Below, piece after piece: positions 17,429 through 26,112 of a DNA stretch of 64,000 nucleotides (positions are counted from its first letter, which is position 1; every line of letters starts with the position of its first letter). The notes below the pieces were generated by a model, which ran no database searches, was not told the DNA's origin, and saw nothing but the letters and a program-made list of their open reading frames with translations. The position numbers and the translations under genes are program-made. This DNA comes from Massilia sp. Root133 (lineage in GTDB: Bacteria > Pseudomonadota > Gammaproteobacteria > Burkholderiales > Burkholderiaceae_D). The stretch is from contig NZ_LMEW01000033.1 of the NCBI RefSeq assembly GCF_001426525.1, positions 248,001-312,000 on the forward strand, read 5' to 3'.

Positions 17429-18334
17429 TCAGGCTTTCGGCGCGCGGCGGCGCTTGGCGCCTACCAGGCCCAGCATGCCCATGCCCAGCAGCATGATGCT
17501 AGCCGGTTCCGGCACCTTGACGGCGGTCGAGCCGTCGACCTTGAACACCAGGTCGCCCTTCTGCACGGTGTAAGCCGGGAACAGCGTCGTGTTGCCCGGG
17601 CTGCCAACGGTACCAGCGTGGAACGCGGTGGTCAGCGAATCGCCTGCCGGCAGATTCAGGTTCGAGTCGTAATTGAAGACAACTTCCTTCAGGCCCACGA
17701 GGTAATTTTCGTTGATGAAGTCGTCCGACTCGAGGATGGAAGCCCGCATTTTGGTCGAGCCCAGGCCCTCGCCGTTGACGGTGTTCGTGCTGAACGTCGA
17801 CAGCGTGTAGGTCGGGTCCACGGTCAGCAGGGCGACCATGACGCCGTCGTCGAAACCGGTGCCGGTGCTGGTGAAGGCGTTGGCTTTGGTGTCGTAGTAG
17901 ATGGCGACTTTATTCGCGCCCGGGGTCTTGTTCAGGCCAAAGGTCGCGTTCAGCGTGGTGCCCGATACGCTGGACGTTGCCACGTATTCGCTCAGCTTTG
18001 CCACGATGGTGAATTCAAACGACGACGAGTCGTTGCCTTTACCGTTTGCGTTGGAGTCCAGGTTGCCGCGGAAGTTGCCAGTCGTGTCGCCGTTGACGCC
18101 GGACAGGTTCGCCTGGTACAGGAAGTCAAACTTCGAGCCTGCAGTCAGTTTCGTGCCACTCGAGATGCCTTTAGCGACACCACTACCGGTCGAGTTCCAG
18201 TCGAAGCTGGTAACGTTAGTCGCATACGTCACGCCGGCGCCGTTTTGCAGGGTGAATGCTTGTGCCGACGATGCGGCGAAGACCAGACCGAGGGCGGCTG
18301 CGACCGGGATCAGTTTGCGGAACGAATTCTTCAT
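17429..18334 (-). CDS. PEP-CTERM sorting domain protein, copy 2
   Basis: A 301-residue paralogue of the 16,218 product. It shares nearly the whole signal peptide, FDWNSTGSGVAKG, the FDFLYQANLSGVNGDTTGNF block and the C-terminus from VPEPASIMLLGMGMLGLVG to the end. Differences gather in the middle (residues about 130-245). Several DNA stretches are identical between the two copies, for example near 16,650-16,700 and 17,875-17,925, which suggests recent duplication or gene conversion. The processing route is as for copy 1. Confidence 0.92.
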   Translation of the reverse strand: MKNSFRKLIPVAAALGLVFAASSAQAFTLQNGAGVTYATNVTSFDWNSTGSGVAKGISSGTKLTAGSKFDFLYQANLSGVNGDTTGNFRGNLDSNANGKGNDSSSFEFTIVAKLSEYVATSSVSGTTLNATFGLNKTPGANKVAIYYDTKANAFTSTGTGFDDGVMVALLTVDPTYTLSTFSTNTVNGEGLGSTKMRASILESDDFINENYLVGLKEVVFNYDSNLNLPAGDSLTTAFHAGTVGSPGNTTLFPAYTVQKGDLVFKVDGSTAVKVPEPASIMLLGMGMLGLVGAKRRRAPKA

Positions 18335-18413
18335 GTGGGCTCCAAAAGTGGATGCGTGTTAGGTTTGTTCGGTTGAACCGCATGCTCGTTGATGCGGCTC
18401 ATACCAACCCTAA

Positions 18414-18429
18414 TGCAAATGCCGTGCCA
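18414..18429 (-). promoter_or_regulatory. Sigma-54 promoter of PEP-CTERM gene copy 2
   Basis: The minus strand reads TGGCACGGCATTTGCA, a perfect sigma-54 -24/-12 site 80 bp before the start codon. Confidence 0.87.
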
Positions 18430-18503
18430 GGAATCGTTCTGCTGTTCTAAATCAACGACTTATGAAAAAATGCAAGAAATTACCCGATTCGGGGGAATAG
18501 TTG

Positions 18504-18522
18504 CTGTAAAAAATTCCGACAG
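18504..18522 (-). promoter_or_regulatory. Upstream activator element of PEP-CTERM gene copy 2
   Basis: CTGTAAAAAATTCCGACAG is an imperfect palindrome (CTGT...ACAG ends), 74 bp upstream of the sigma-54 site and directly after the stop of the glycosyltransferase gene. It is the best copy of the shared element and probably the binding site of a PrsR-like activator. Confidence 0.65.
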
Positions 18523-19812
18523 TCACTGAGCAGCATTCGTTAACGCATTTTTTTGATTCTCGGTTGCAACGGAGTTGGCCTCCACGTAGGCGGTCGGTGC
18601 ATGGCGATGGAATGCCTGTACGCCTTCCAGGAACGCCGTCATGCGTTGCGCCGCCGGATAGTTGGAAAAGGCGTCGGCCACGCGGCGGGCGCCTGTCCTC
18701 AGCGCCGGATCGTCGAGCATGGCGCGCACCTGGCGCGCCAGCTTCTTGGCGCGGAAGCGGTCGGCGCGCAGCAGGGCGCCTGCACCGGCCTTGATGACGC
18801 CGCTCATGTTCAGGAACTGGTCGAGATTGCTGGCGACGCCCAGCACCGGCACGCCGGCGGCCAACGCCTGCTGGCTGGTCGGGCTGCCGCCGTTGCAGAC
18901 GACGAGGCTGGCGCGCTGGGCCGCCAGGTCGCCCGGCAGATAAGGGGCAACGAACGCGTTCGCCGGCGCACTGGCCACGTCGATCGTGCCGGCCGTGGCG
19001 GCGATGACCGTCACCGGCAGCGGCGCCAGCGCTTCCAGCACCAGCGGCAGGAGGCGGCCCTGGCCGGAACTGCCGAGCGTGACATAGACGATCGGCTTAT
19101 CTTCCGGCAATTTATCCCACCAGTCCGGCTTGGCCAGCGGCGGCGCCCAGATGATGGGGCCGATGTAGGCATGCTGCTGGGGCAGGCTCTTCGGCGGGAA
19201 GAGATCGGGGACGTCGGCATACATGCTGTAGTCGGCGTCCGTATAAACCTTGCGCAGGTCGGTACCCAGCGACGGCAGGCCGTACTGGCGGCGTACGCGG
19301 TTCAGCGGCACGGAATGCGAGGCGAACGCGACCGGACGCGCCATGCGGAAGATCGCATTCGCGATGCGGATCGGCAGCAGGCGCGTCAGCGGGATGTGCG
19401 GCACGGCGTAATGCTGCACGACGTACGGGCTCCAGTAGGCGTTCATCAGCGACACGTACGGAATCCGGCGCAGCCGTGCACTGACCGAGAGCGACAGGCG
19501 AAAATCGCCGACGACGATGTCGGGACGGACCGCGTCGAGCACGCGCAGGTCGTCTTCGACGTAGCTGGCGAGCGTCGCCGTGCTGTACACCGGCTTGCCG
19601 CCCGCGAGCGCGTCGAGGAATTGCTGGCTCGGAATGCTGTGGATGGTCCAGCGGGTGAACTGCGTCCCGTTGAAGCAGAATTCGTAGCCGTCCGCGCACG
19701 CGACGTGCACGTCGAAACGTGCGGGATCGAGGGATTGCGCGAGCGCGATGGGGCGGCCGACGTGGGCGAGCGTCACGGCTTCCGCAAAGAACAGGATTTT
19801 GATACGTTCCAT
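18523..19812 (-). CDS. Glycosyltransferase, GT1/MGT-like (UDP-glycosyl donor type)
   Basis: A 429-residue protein with the GT-B fold. The acceptor half starts IKILFFAEAVTLAHVGRPIALA. The donor half has IVYVTLGSSGQG, then the loop VCNGGSPTSQQALAAGVPVLGVASNLDQ. Members of this group transfer sugars to small molecules or lipids rather than to growing capsule chains. No signal peptide is seen. It follows the nitroreductase-like gene by 79 bp in the same direction, so it may belong to the same pathway; the acceptor is unknown. Confidence 0.83.
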   Translation of the reverse strand: MERIKILFFAEAVTLAHVGRPIALAQSLDPARFDVHVACADGYEFCFNGTQFTRWTIHSIPSQQFLDALAGGKPVYSTATLASYVEDDLRVLDAVRPDIVVGDFRLSLSVSARLRRIPYVSLMNAYWSPYVVQHYAVPHIPLTRLLPIRIANAIFRMARPVAFASHSVPLNRVRRQYGLPSLGTDLRKVYTDADYSMYADVPDLFPPKSLPQQHAYIGPIIWAPPLAKPDWWDKLPEDKPIVYVTLGSSGQGRLLPLVLEALAPLPVTVIAATAGTIDVASAPANAFVAPYLPGDLAAQRASLVVCNGGSPTSQQALAAGVPVLGVASNLDQFLNMSGVIKAGAGALLRADRFRAKKLARQVRAMLDDPALRTGARRVADAFSNYPAAQRMTAFLEGVQAFHRHAPTAYVEANSVATENQKNALTNAAQ

Positions 19813-19861
19813 AGGGGTATCGATAGAAAGAGGGTTGCGGGAACGTGCCAGGCGGACGGCG

Positions 19862-19890
19862 CCGGCGGCGCGGACATCCCGCGCCGCCGG
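19862..19890. other. Strong GC hairpin between nitroreductase and glycosyltransferase genes
   Basis: CCGGCGGCGCGG and CCGCGCCGCCGG form a long stem around a short loop directly after the nitroreductase stop. No T-run follows on the minus strand, so it may attenuate transcription or stabilise the upstream mRNA rather than terminate fully. Confidence 0.5.
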
Positions 19891-19891
19891 T

Positions 19892-20950
19892 TTACTTCAT
19901 CAATTCTTCGAGCGGCTTGCGCAACGAACGGGCCTGGGGCGCCGGACCGGCGCCGAGCCGGCCCATGAAGACCGGATGGCCGTTGCCAGTGCCGATCAGC
20001 TTGTGCAGACGCTGCTGCAATTGCCGCGCCGAACCGTGCAATTTGTCGACGGTCGAGAACGACTCGCCGTGCTGCACGTAGGCGGAAAAGATCAGGGGCG
20101 TCATCTCCGGTTGCATCGCCAGGCCCAGGTGGGTCAGAGTGAGCCAGAAACGCTGCACGGCGCGGCCGGCGGCGACGTGATCCTCGACGGTTTCCGGCGC
20201 GTCTCTGGCCATGATGACGAAGTGGGCAGCGCAGCGCAGGCCCGGCACGAGGTCCATCTGCAGGCGCGGCGCCCAGGTGCCCATCAGGCGGTTCATCGTC
20301 GACAGGCGGCCCCAGCTGACCATCGCCCATTTCATCAGGCGCAGGGTGGCGGCATCGACGCCCAGGGCCTGGTCGGGCACGCGGTCGGGGCTGTGGCGTG
20401 CGTTCCAGTGGATGATGCGGCGGTGTACCTCGTAGGCTTCCGGCATCGTCAGGCGCAGCTTGGCGTTCGAAAACATCAGGCGCGCCGCAGCCAGTTTGCC
20501 GCTGAAGCCTTCGATCCAGCGCACTTCGTAGCCGGGGCCGACGCTGTCCTCGAGGGCACGTTTTTCCTCGGGCAGCAGGGGGCGCGTGCTCATCGCGCGG
20601 CGCTGCACGCTGCGGGTCGTGATGGCGTCCAGCAGCGGACTCGGCTTCACAGCGGAATCGGGCACGAAGCGCACGTCGAACACGGGCAGGTGGTCCTGGT
20701 CGTCCGGACGCCGGGTGATCTCGGCGCGCAGCCCGTGGGCGGTGGCGGCGATCGCCATCGTTTCCAGCAGGGTGCCGTGCGAGATCTGGCTCGGGCGGCC
20801 GCGGAAGTCGTACACCGTATCCTCGCGGGTATCGTGGAAGTGCACGGCCACGTGGTCGGGACCGAGCACTTCGAAACGCCACACCTGCGTGTTGTCGCCG
20901 CTCGGCGCCCAGCGCGCCAGGTCGAGGATGTCGCGGAGGGTCTGGTTCAT
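19892..20950 (-). CDS. Nitroreductase-like flavoprotein paired with ThiF-like gene
   Basis: A 352-residue protein starting LRDILDLARWAPSGDNTQVWRF, the classic opening of the FMN-binding nitroreductase fold (APSGDNTQ). A second conserved part is HFVIMARDAPETVEDHVAAGRAVQRFWL. The C-terminal extension is longer than in simple nitroreductases. Relatives include azoline oxidases of RiPP pathways and detoxifying reductases; none can be chosen here. The ATG at 20950 overlaps the ThiF-like stop (ATGA), so the two are co-translated and probably act together. Confidence 0.82.
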   Translation of the reverse strand: MNQTLRDILDLARWAPSGDNTQVWRFEVLGPDHVAVHFHDTREDTVYDFRGRPSQISHGTLLETMAIAATAHGLRAEITRRPDDQDHLPVFDVRFVPDSAVKPSPLLDAITTRSVQRRAMSTRPLLPEEKRALEDSVGPGYEVRWIEGFSGKLAAARLMFSNAKLRLTMPEAYEVHRRIIHWNARHSPDRVPDQALGVDAATLRLMKWAMVSWGRLSTMNRLMGTWAPRLQMDLVPGLRCAAHFVIMARDAPETVEDHVAAGRAVQRFWLTLTHLGLAMQPEMTPLIFSAYVQHGESFSTVDKLHGSARQLQQRLHKLIGTGNGHPVFMGRLGAGPAPQARSLRKPLEELMK

Positions 20951-21834
20951 GCCTGTACCGCTTTCCCGGCGAGCTGGCGCGTCATCTGGCGCTTGGCGAC
21001 GGCGATCATCAGGCGGTGGAACGGGTTGCCGTTGCCGCCCGGGCGCCAGGTGTGGGCCAGCTTGTTGCGATAGGCGTCGAACTGCATGCCGTGCGGGGCG
21101 GCCAGGACCTTGCCGCGTCCCAGCAGGATCTTCAGCGCCTCGGTGGCGACGATGCCGGCGCACAACTGGCAGGCCATGAACGTGGAGGGACCGCGGCGCT
21201 CGGCGAAATTGACGGCATCCGGCACGACGAGGTACGGGCGGTGCAGGCCGGCCGGCGCCAGGCCGACGACGAAGCGAATGGCCTTGTCCAGTTCGGGCAG
21301 GTCGCCCCATTGGAAATATTCTTCGAACGTCATCTGGCCCGGAATGAAATTCAGCAGGGCGGCACCCATGCCCAGCGGCGCGGCCGTCGTGGCCGGGATG
21401 CCGAGGCGGGCGCAGGCGGCGAACGTCTGCTGGCGGGCGTCGAAGGCAAAGAAGTCGAGTGCGTCGACGTAGAGGTCGACGCCGTCCAGGAACTGGTCGA
21501 GATTGCCCTGGTTGACGCCGTCAGGAAAGATCTTGACGTCGATTTCGGGATTGATGTCCTTGGCCATGCGGGCCAGGACTTCGGCCTTGGGCTGGCCGAC
21601 CGTCGACATCATGGCGCCGACCTGGCGGTTGAAGTTGACGATGTCGAAGGTGTCGAAGTCGGCGATATGAAACTTCGTCACGCCAAGGCGTGCGAGGGTG
21701 AGCAGGTGTACGCCGCCGACCCCGCCGCCGCCGGCAATGGCGACACGCTTGCCGCGCAGGGCCTGCTGTTCTGCAGGCGTTACCCAGCCGATATTGCGCG
21801 AAAACGCCTGTTCATAGCGGAACGGATTTGTCAT
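20947..21834 (-). CDS. ThiF/E1-like adenylyltransferase
   Basis: A 295-residue protein. The N-terminal Rossmann region has the glycine-rich ATP loop VAIAGGGGVGGVH (residues 31-43), then the acidic DFDTFDIVNFNRQ block (60-71) of E1-like enzymes, with the adenylate-binding Asn/Arg. ACQLCAGIVATEALK gives a Cys pair. The last 70 residues are basic. E1-like proteins adenylate a carboxylate, often a peptide C-terminus. A nitroreductase partner and an acyltransferase neighbour suggest a small modification pathway next to the PEP-CTERM genes. No ubiquitin-like or RiPP precursor was recognised close by. Confidence 0.87.
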   Translation of the reverse strand: MTNPFRYEQAFSRNIGWVTPAEQQALRGKRVAIAGGGGVGGVHLLTLARLGVTKFHIADFDTFDIVNFNRQVGAMMSTVGQPKAEVLARMAKDINPEIDVKIFPDGVNQGNLDQFLDGVDLYVDALDFFAFDARQQTFAACARLGIPATTAAPLGMGAALLNFIPGQMTFEEYFQWGDLPELDKAIRFVVGLAPAGLHRPYLVVPDAVNFAERRGPSTFMACQLCAGIVATEALKILLGRGKVLAAPHGMQFDAYRNKLAHTWRPGGNGNPFHRLMIAVAKRQMTRQLAGKAVQA

Positions 21835-21902
21835 TGATGAGGAAAAACGGTTTTATCGATAAAACGGCCGAAAGCACCGATATCTGCTACGCACAGCGCA
21901 TT

Positions 21903-22679
21903 TTATGCGTGTTGTTCGTCCATGCGCAGGAGGCGGTTGATGATGCCTCGTTCTTCACGCGGCGAGAAGAAATAGGGATAAAACGAACGTTCGGACACGT
22001 TGTTATCGGCGCTGAATGTGCCACCGTATTTCTGGATCTGTTCCGTTACGAATTCCAGATTCACACGCAGCAGGTAGGCCGGTGCCTCGACGCGCGGATT
22101 GATTTTCAGCTGCCCCTCTTGCTGGAAGCCGAGCATGCGTTCGTAGAAACGCCGGTGGCGCGGATTCACCTCGATGACGATATCCGTGCACTGGTGGATG
22201 TCGCGGGCATAGATCACGGCCAGGTGAAACAGGTTGGCCAGTGACGTTTTAGAGCGGACCGACGGGTCGAACGCCAGCTTCGTGAACTCGCACAGGCGCG
22301 CACCCTTGTTGCGGTGCGCGTCCAGCTCTTCCTTGAAGATCTGGTCCGCCATCAGGCCGATCGGCGAATCGATACCAATCGTGAGCGTACCGACCACGTC
22401 ACCCTTGTCGGTGGCGGTGAGGGTAATGCGATTCGGGTCGTCGCTGAATTGATGGGTGCCGGCATAACCGCGCCAGGCATACATCTTGTTGATCAGCATA
22501 CTTGCCGAATTTCGCCCGTCCGCAGTATCGGTAAGCCGGATTCCATACGAATCGTGGTTCACGATAACATCCTCATATTGCGAGGGCGTCATATTATCGC
22601 GATCACCAAAATCATGAGCGTCCGATAGGGATGCGGCCGAACCACCCTCTGGATCCTTGAAATCGTCGAAAGTCGTCAT
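21903..22679 (-). CDS. PEP-CTERM/exosortase-associated acyltransferase (FeeM-type N-acyl amino acid synthase)
   Basis: A 258-residue GNAT-fold protein similar to long-chain N-acyl amino acid synthases. RLCEFTKLAFDPSVR is the conserved block that follows the acyl-binding region, and HPRHRRFYERMLGF-like EVNPRHRRFYERML comes later. The subfamily occurs with exosortase systems. It could make N-acyl amino acids or acylate another amine. The ATG at 22679 has GGGGAA upstream; the frame could start at a TTG five codons earlier. It lies 68 bp before the ThiF-like gene and 118 bp after prsT. Confidence 0.87.
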   Translation of the reverse strand: MTTFDDFKDPEGGSAASLSDAHDFGDRDNMTPSQYEDVIVNHDSYGIRLTDTADGRNSASMLINKMYAWRGYAGTHQFSDDPNRITLTATDKGDVVGTLTIGIDSPIGLMADQIFKEELDAHRNKGARLCEFTKLAFDPSVRSKTSLANLFHLAVIYARDIHQCTDIVIEVNPRHRRFYERMLGFQQEGQLKINPRVEAPAYLLRVNLEFVTEQIQKYGGTFSADNNVSERSFYPYFFSPREERGIINRLLRMDEQHA

Positions 22680-22797
22680 CGCAGGATTCCCCAATTGTTT
22701 AAAAACGTTCGCGTACTGCGAACGGAGTTCTGGTCGCCCAACGCCCTGGCAGTGCCGGGCGTGGATTATTATTTATTTATTAATGTATATTAGCTTC

Positions 22798-25578
22798 TTA
22801 CAAAGCCTTTAGCAATGCGCGCGCTTCATCGGCCTGGGCGAACGATTTATCGTCCGCCAGAAGCTTGTCGAGCTCCTTGCGCGCACCCGCCTTGTCGCCC
22901 GATTTGCTCAAGCCCACTGCGAGGTGGTAGCGCACTTCCGACGACTTCGGCACCAGGGTGCTGGCTTTCTGCAGCAGCGGCAGGCCGCGGCCCGTATTGC
23001 CCTGTTCCACCAGCAGCCAGCCCAGCGTGTCCATGATGCCGGCGTTGTTCTCGGCAAGTTTATATGCCTGCTCGGCCGTTGCAAGTGCGCGCGGATCTTT
23101 CACTTGCTGATAAGCATACGCCAGGTTGTTCAGCGCGGCAGCATTGTTCGGCGTGCGCTTGACGATGTCTTCCAGGCGTGCGATCGCGGCCTTGTAATCC
23201 TTGGCAACCAGGTGGTTCTCGGCGACGTACATGCCGACCAGGACGTCGTTCGGGTTGTCCTTCAGGAATTGGGCGGCACGGGCCTGTGCTTCCTTGCCCT
23301 TGCCGGTCAGCGTCATGGCCTGCAGGGATTTCATGAGGATTTCCGGCGCCTTGGCGATCGCGAACGCCTTGTCGTAGGCGGGCAATGCCTGTGCCGGCTT
23401 CCTTTGCGACATCAGCACGTCGCCTTCGGTGGCGTAGCCGACGGGCGACTTGTCGTCCATCTTCTGGATCTGGCGAGCCATGGCCAGCGCTTCGTCCCCG
23501 TGACCCATGCGCACGGCCAGCTCGACCTGGGCGAGACGGGCGGCGATCAGGTTCGGTTGCAGGTCGACGGCGCGCTTCAGGTCGTCGGCCGCAGCGCTAT
23601 TGTTCTGCATCAGCATGTGCACACCGGCCAGGCGCAGGTGCGGCGCGGCCGATTTCGGGGCCAGGTTGACGAGCTTGCTGTACGTTTCCAGCGCCCCAGC
23701 CGTGTCCTTGTTGGCGATCTGGGCCTGGCCCAGCAGTTCCACCAGTTCGGGATTGGTCGGGTTGGCGGTCTGGACCTTGCGTGCCAGCGTCAGCGCTTTT
23801 TGTGCCTGTCCCGTACGCAGGTAGTGCCGGCCGAGGTTGAGTGCCGGGCCGACGGCCTCCGGCTTCACATTGCTGGCCTTCTCGAACCACGACGTCGCTT
23901 CTTCGGGATGATTCTGCATCGTCGCCAGTTCGCCCAGGGCGCGCATCGCGTCGACGTTGTTCGGTTCCTTCTGCAGGACTTTTTCGTAGCGCTGCTTGGC
24001 GGCGTCGGGTTTCTTCTCGACGAGGTCCAGGCGTGCCAGGTTCTGGACGGCCGGGATGAAGGTCGGTTGCAAGGCCACGGCCTTGTCCAGCGCGGCACGG
24101 GCGGCAGGCACGTCGCCCTTGACCATGTTGACGGCGCCGCGCAGGGTCAGCACTTGCGGATTGTCGGGCTGTTGCTTTTCGAGCGCGTCGATGGCGGCCA
24201 GCGCCTTGTCGTAATGCTTGAGGCTGATTTCCGTCTGGACCAGCGCCATCGTCGCCTGCGCCGACTTCGGGTCGAGCTCCGTGGCCTTCTGCAGTTCGGA
24301 CAGGCCGCGTGCCTGGTCGCCCTGGGCCAGCTTGGACAGGCCGAGCGAGGTACGCAGGCCGGCCGCCTTCGGTGCCAGCGTCGCGGCTTTTTCCAGGTAG
24401 GCGCTGGCCTTGTTGAAGTCACGCACCTGCATATAGGTTTCACCGGCCAGCGCGAGTACCTGCGGATCGTCCGCCGCGTTTTTCAGTGCCGGCGCGAGCG
24501 TGGCGGCGGCGTCGTTCGGTTGCGCGCTCTTGAGCTGGGCCTGGGCCAGCAGCTTGCGGGCGTACACGTCGTCCGGATTGAATTCCAGGTATTTGCGCAG
24601 GTGCTGGTCGGCTTGTTGCAAGGCACCGAGGTTCAGTTCGGACGCGCCGGCCAGCAGCACGCTGGGCATGTGGTCGGGTGCGACTTTCAGTACGCGCTGC
24701 AGGGCATCCTGGGCAGCCGAATACTTACCTTGCGAGAATTCGTACAGTGCGCGGGTATAGGTCACGAGCAGATTGCCGGGCGCATTCTTCTCGGCCGCGT
24801 CGATTTCCGCTTTTGCGTCCGCGAACTTGCCGCGGGTGATGTTGACGTAGGCTTTCTCGATGTGCGCCGTGCGATGGTGCGGATTCAGTGCCAGCGCCTG
24901 GTCGAAGGCGGCGAGCGCCTCGTCGGACTTGCCCTGCGTGCGCAGCAGCGAGCCGCGCGCCATGAAGACATCCGCATTCTTCGGATCCTTGGCCACGGCC
25001 TCGTCGATGTAACGCGCGGCCGCGTCCTTGTCCTGCTTGGCGACGGCGTAGCGCGCCAGGCCGAGCAGGGCGTCGCCGGCATTGGCGTTCAACGCCAGGG
25101 CTTGTTCGAACGCCTGCTTGGCTTCGTCGAGCTTGCCGGTGGCCAGCAGGGCGTCGCCGCGCAGCGTCAGCAACGGTGCCGATTTGGCGGCCACTTCCGG
25201 CGTGACTTCGTCGAGGATTTCCTTGAACTTGCCTTGCTGTGACATCGCCCTGGCCAGCTGGGGCAGCACGCGGTCGGCGGCGATCCCATTCGAGCGGGCC
25301 TTGCGGAATTCCTTCTCGGCCGAGGGGAAATCGCCCATGTTGAGTTGGAGGTTGCCCAGCTCCATGCGCGCCTCGCCGTTTTCCGGGCTCTTTTCGACCG
25401 CATTCTTGAGCTGAATCATTGCCGCCTTCAGGTCACCTTTTTGCTGATACTGCTTGGCTTCAGTCAGCAGTTGCTCGGTCGACTGCGTGGAGCGGCCGCA
25501 GGCGGACAGCCCCGCGACCATGAACGCGCCGGACAGGATGGCAGCGGTAAGTTTCAGCTTGTTGGGGTGACGCGGCAT
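22798..25578 (-). CDS. prsT: PEP-CTERM system TPR-repeat lipoprotein PrsT
   Basis: A 926-residue protein. The N-terminal signal ends in a lipobox (AGLSAC, Cys near residue 24). The rest is a long array of TPR units, for example the KDAAARYIDEAVAKDPKNAD and LALNPHHRTAHIEKAYV types, ending at LLKAL. Length and layout match PrsT of exosortase systems, often coded near the PrsK/PrsR two-component pair; that pair is not in this window. It should be an outer-membrane-anchored scaffold. The ATG at 25578 follows GAGGAA; the frame extends 51 codons further upstream without a ribosome site. Confidence 0.93.
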   Translation of the reverse strand: MPRHPNKLKLTAAILSGAFMVAGLSACGRSTQSTEQLLTEAKQYQQKGDLKAAMIQLKNAVEKSPENGEARMELGNLQLNMGDFPSAEKEFRKARSNGIAADRVLPQLARAMSQQGKFKEILDEVTPEVAAKSAPLLTLRGDALLATGKLDEAKQAFEQALALNANAGDALLGLARYAVAKQDKDAAARYIDEAVAKDPKNADVFMARGSLLRTQGKSDEALAAFDQALALNPHHRTAHIEKAYVNITRGKFADAKAEIDAAEKNAPGNLLVTYTRALYEFSQGKYSAAQDALQRVLKVAPDHMPSVLLAGASELNLGALQQADQHLRKYLEFNPDDVYARKLLAQAQLKSAQPNDAAATLAPALKNAADDPQVLALAGETYMQVRDFNKASAYLEKAATLAPKAAGLRTSLGLSKLAQGDQARGLSELQKATELDPKSAQATMALVQTEISLKHYDKALAAIDALEKQQPDNPQVLTLRGAVNMVKGDVPAARAALDKAVALQPTFIPAVQNLARLDLVEKKPDAAKQRYEKVLQKEPNNVDAMRALGELATMQNHPEEATSWFEKASNVKPEAVGPALNLGRHYLRTGQAQKALTLARKVQTANPTNPELVELLGQAQIANKDTAGALETYSKLVNLAPKSAAPHLRLAGVHMLMQNNSAAADDLKRAVDLQPNLIAARLAQVELAVRMGHGDEALAMARQIQKMDDKSPVGYATEGDVLMSQRKPAQALPAYDKAFAIAKAPEILMKSLQAMTLTGKGKEAQARAAQFLKDNPNDVLVGMYVAENHLVAKDYKAAIARLEDIVKRTPNNAAALNNLAYAYQQVKDPRALATAEQAYKLAENNAGIMDTLGWLLVEQGNTGRGLPLLQKASTLVPKSSEVRYHLAVGLSKSGDKAGARKELDKLLADDKSFAQADEARALLKAL

Positions 25579-25757
25579 CTGGCATTCCTCGAGATATGTA
25601 TCGTAACCGCAATGGTGTGCGGATTCCTCTTCAACAATAATACCTGAAGGAATACTAACAAAGACGCACAAGTTTGCCGTCGTGTTGCAAATCCCCCCAC
25701 CAAAGTGGTGGAAGTCAATCACATTTGACGTCATATCTCGACAATATGACGACTATA

Positions 25758-26078
25758 TTACGATTCCGGGCCGTTTTCCCCCTTGCGCAGGCGGCTCAGC
25801 AGGGCTTCGACGTTGTCGCCGACGGGCAAGCCATGGCGACGTAACAATTGCACGTGCAATACAAGGTTTTCGAGCACGAGCTTGGCCGACACGGCCAGCA
25901 GGGTCATCAAACGGTCTTCGGTACTGAAGTTTTCCATCGAGGCGGCCATCTCGCACAGGTGGCTGGCGACGAGTTCGCGCAAGTCGTCCTCGGGAAAGGG
26001 CAGGTCCGCGAAGTCGATCGGGTCTTCCTGTTCGACTTCGCGCATGAGGTCGGCGAGTTGTTGCGGCTGAATCGGCAT
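25758..26078 (-). CDS. Small acidic protein of unknown function
   Basis: A 106-residue protein, acidic in its first half (REVEQEDPIDFADLPFPEDD) and helical with leucine-rich segments in its second (LMTLLAVSAKLVLENLVLHVQLL). No signal peptide, metal site or known family was recognised. A good AGGAG ribosome site precedes the ATG. It lies 34 bp after icmF in the same direction, so it may be co-transcribed with it. Confidence 0.65.
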   Translation of the reverse strand: MPIQPQQLADLMREVEQEDPIDFADLPFPEDDLRELVASHLCEMAASMENFSTEDRLMTLLAVSAKLVLENLVLHVQLLRRHGLPVGDNVEALLSRLRKGENGPES

Positions 26079-26112
26079 GAATGGCTCCTAATTTTACCGC
26101 GCAGCTCCAGGC

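Noticed and set aside
19835..19850. Minus-strand TGGCACG close to the glycosyltransferase start (19,812) as a sigma-54 site
   Set aside because: The -12 side reads CGC one base off the required spacing.
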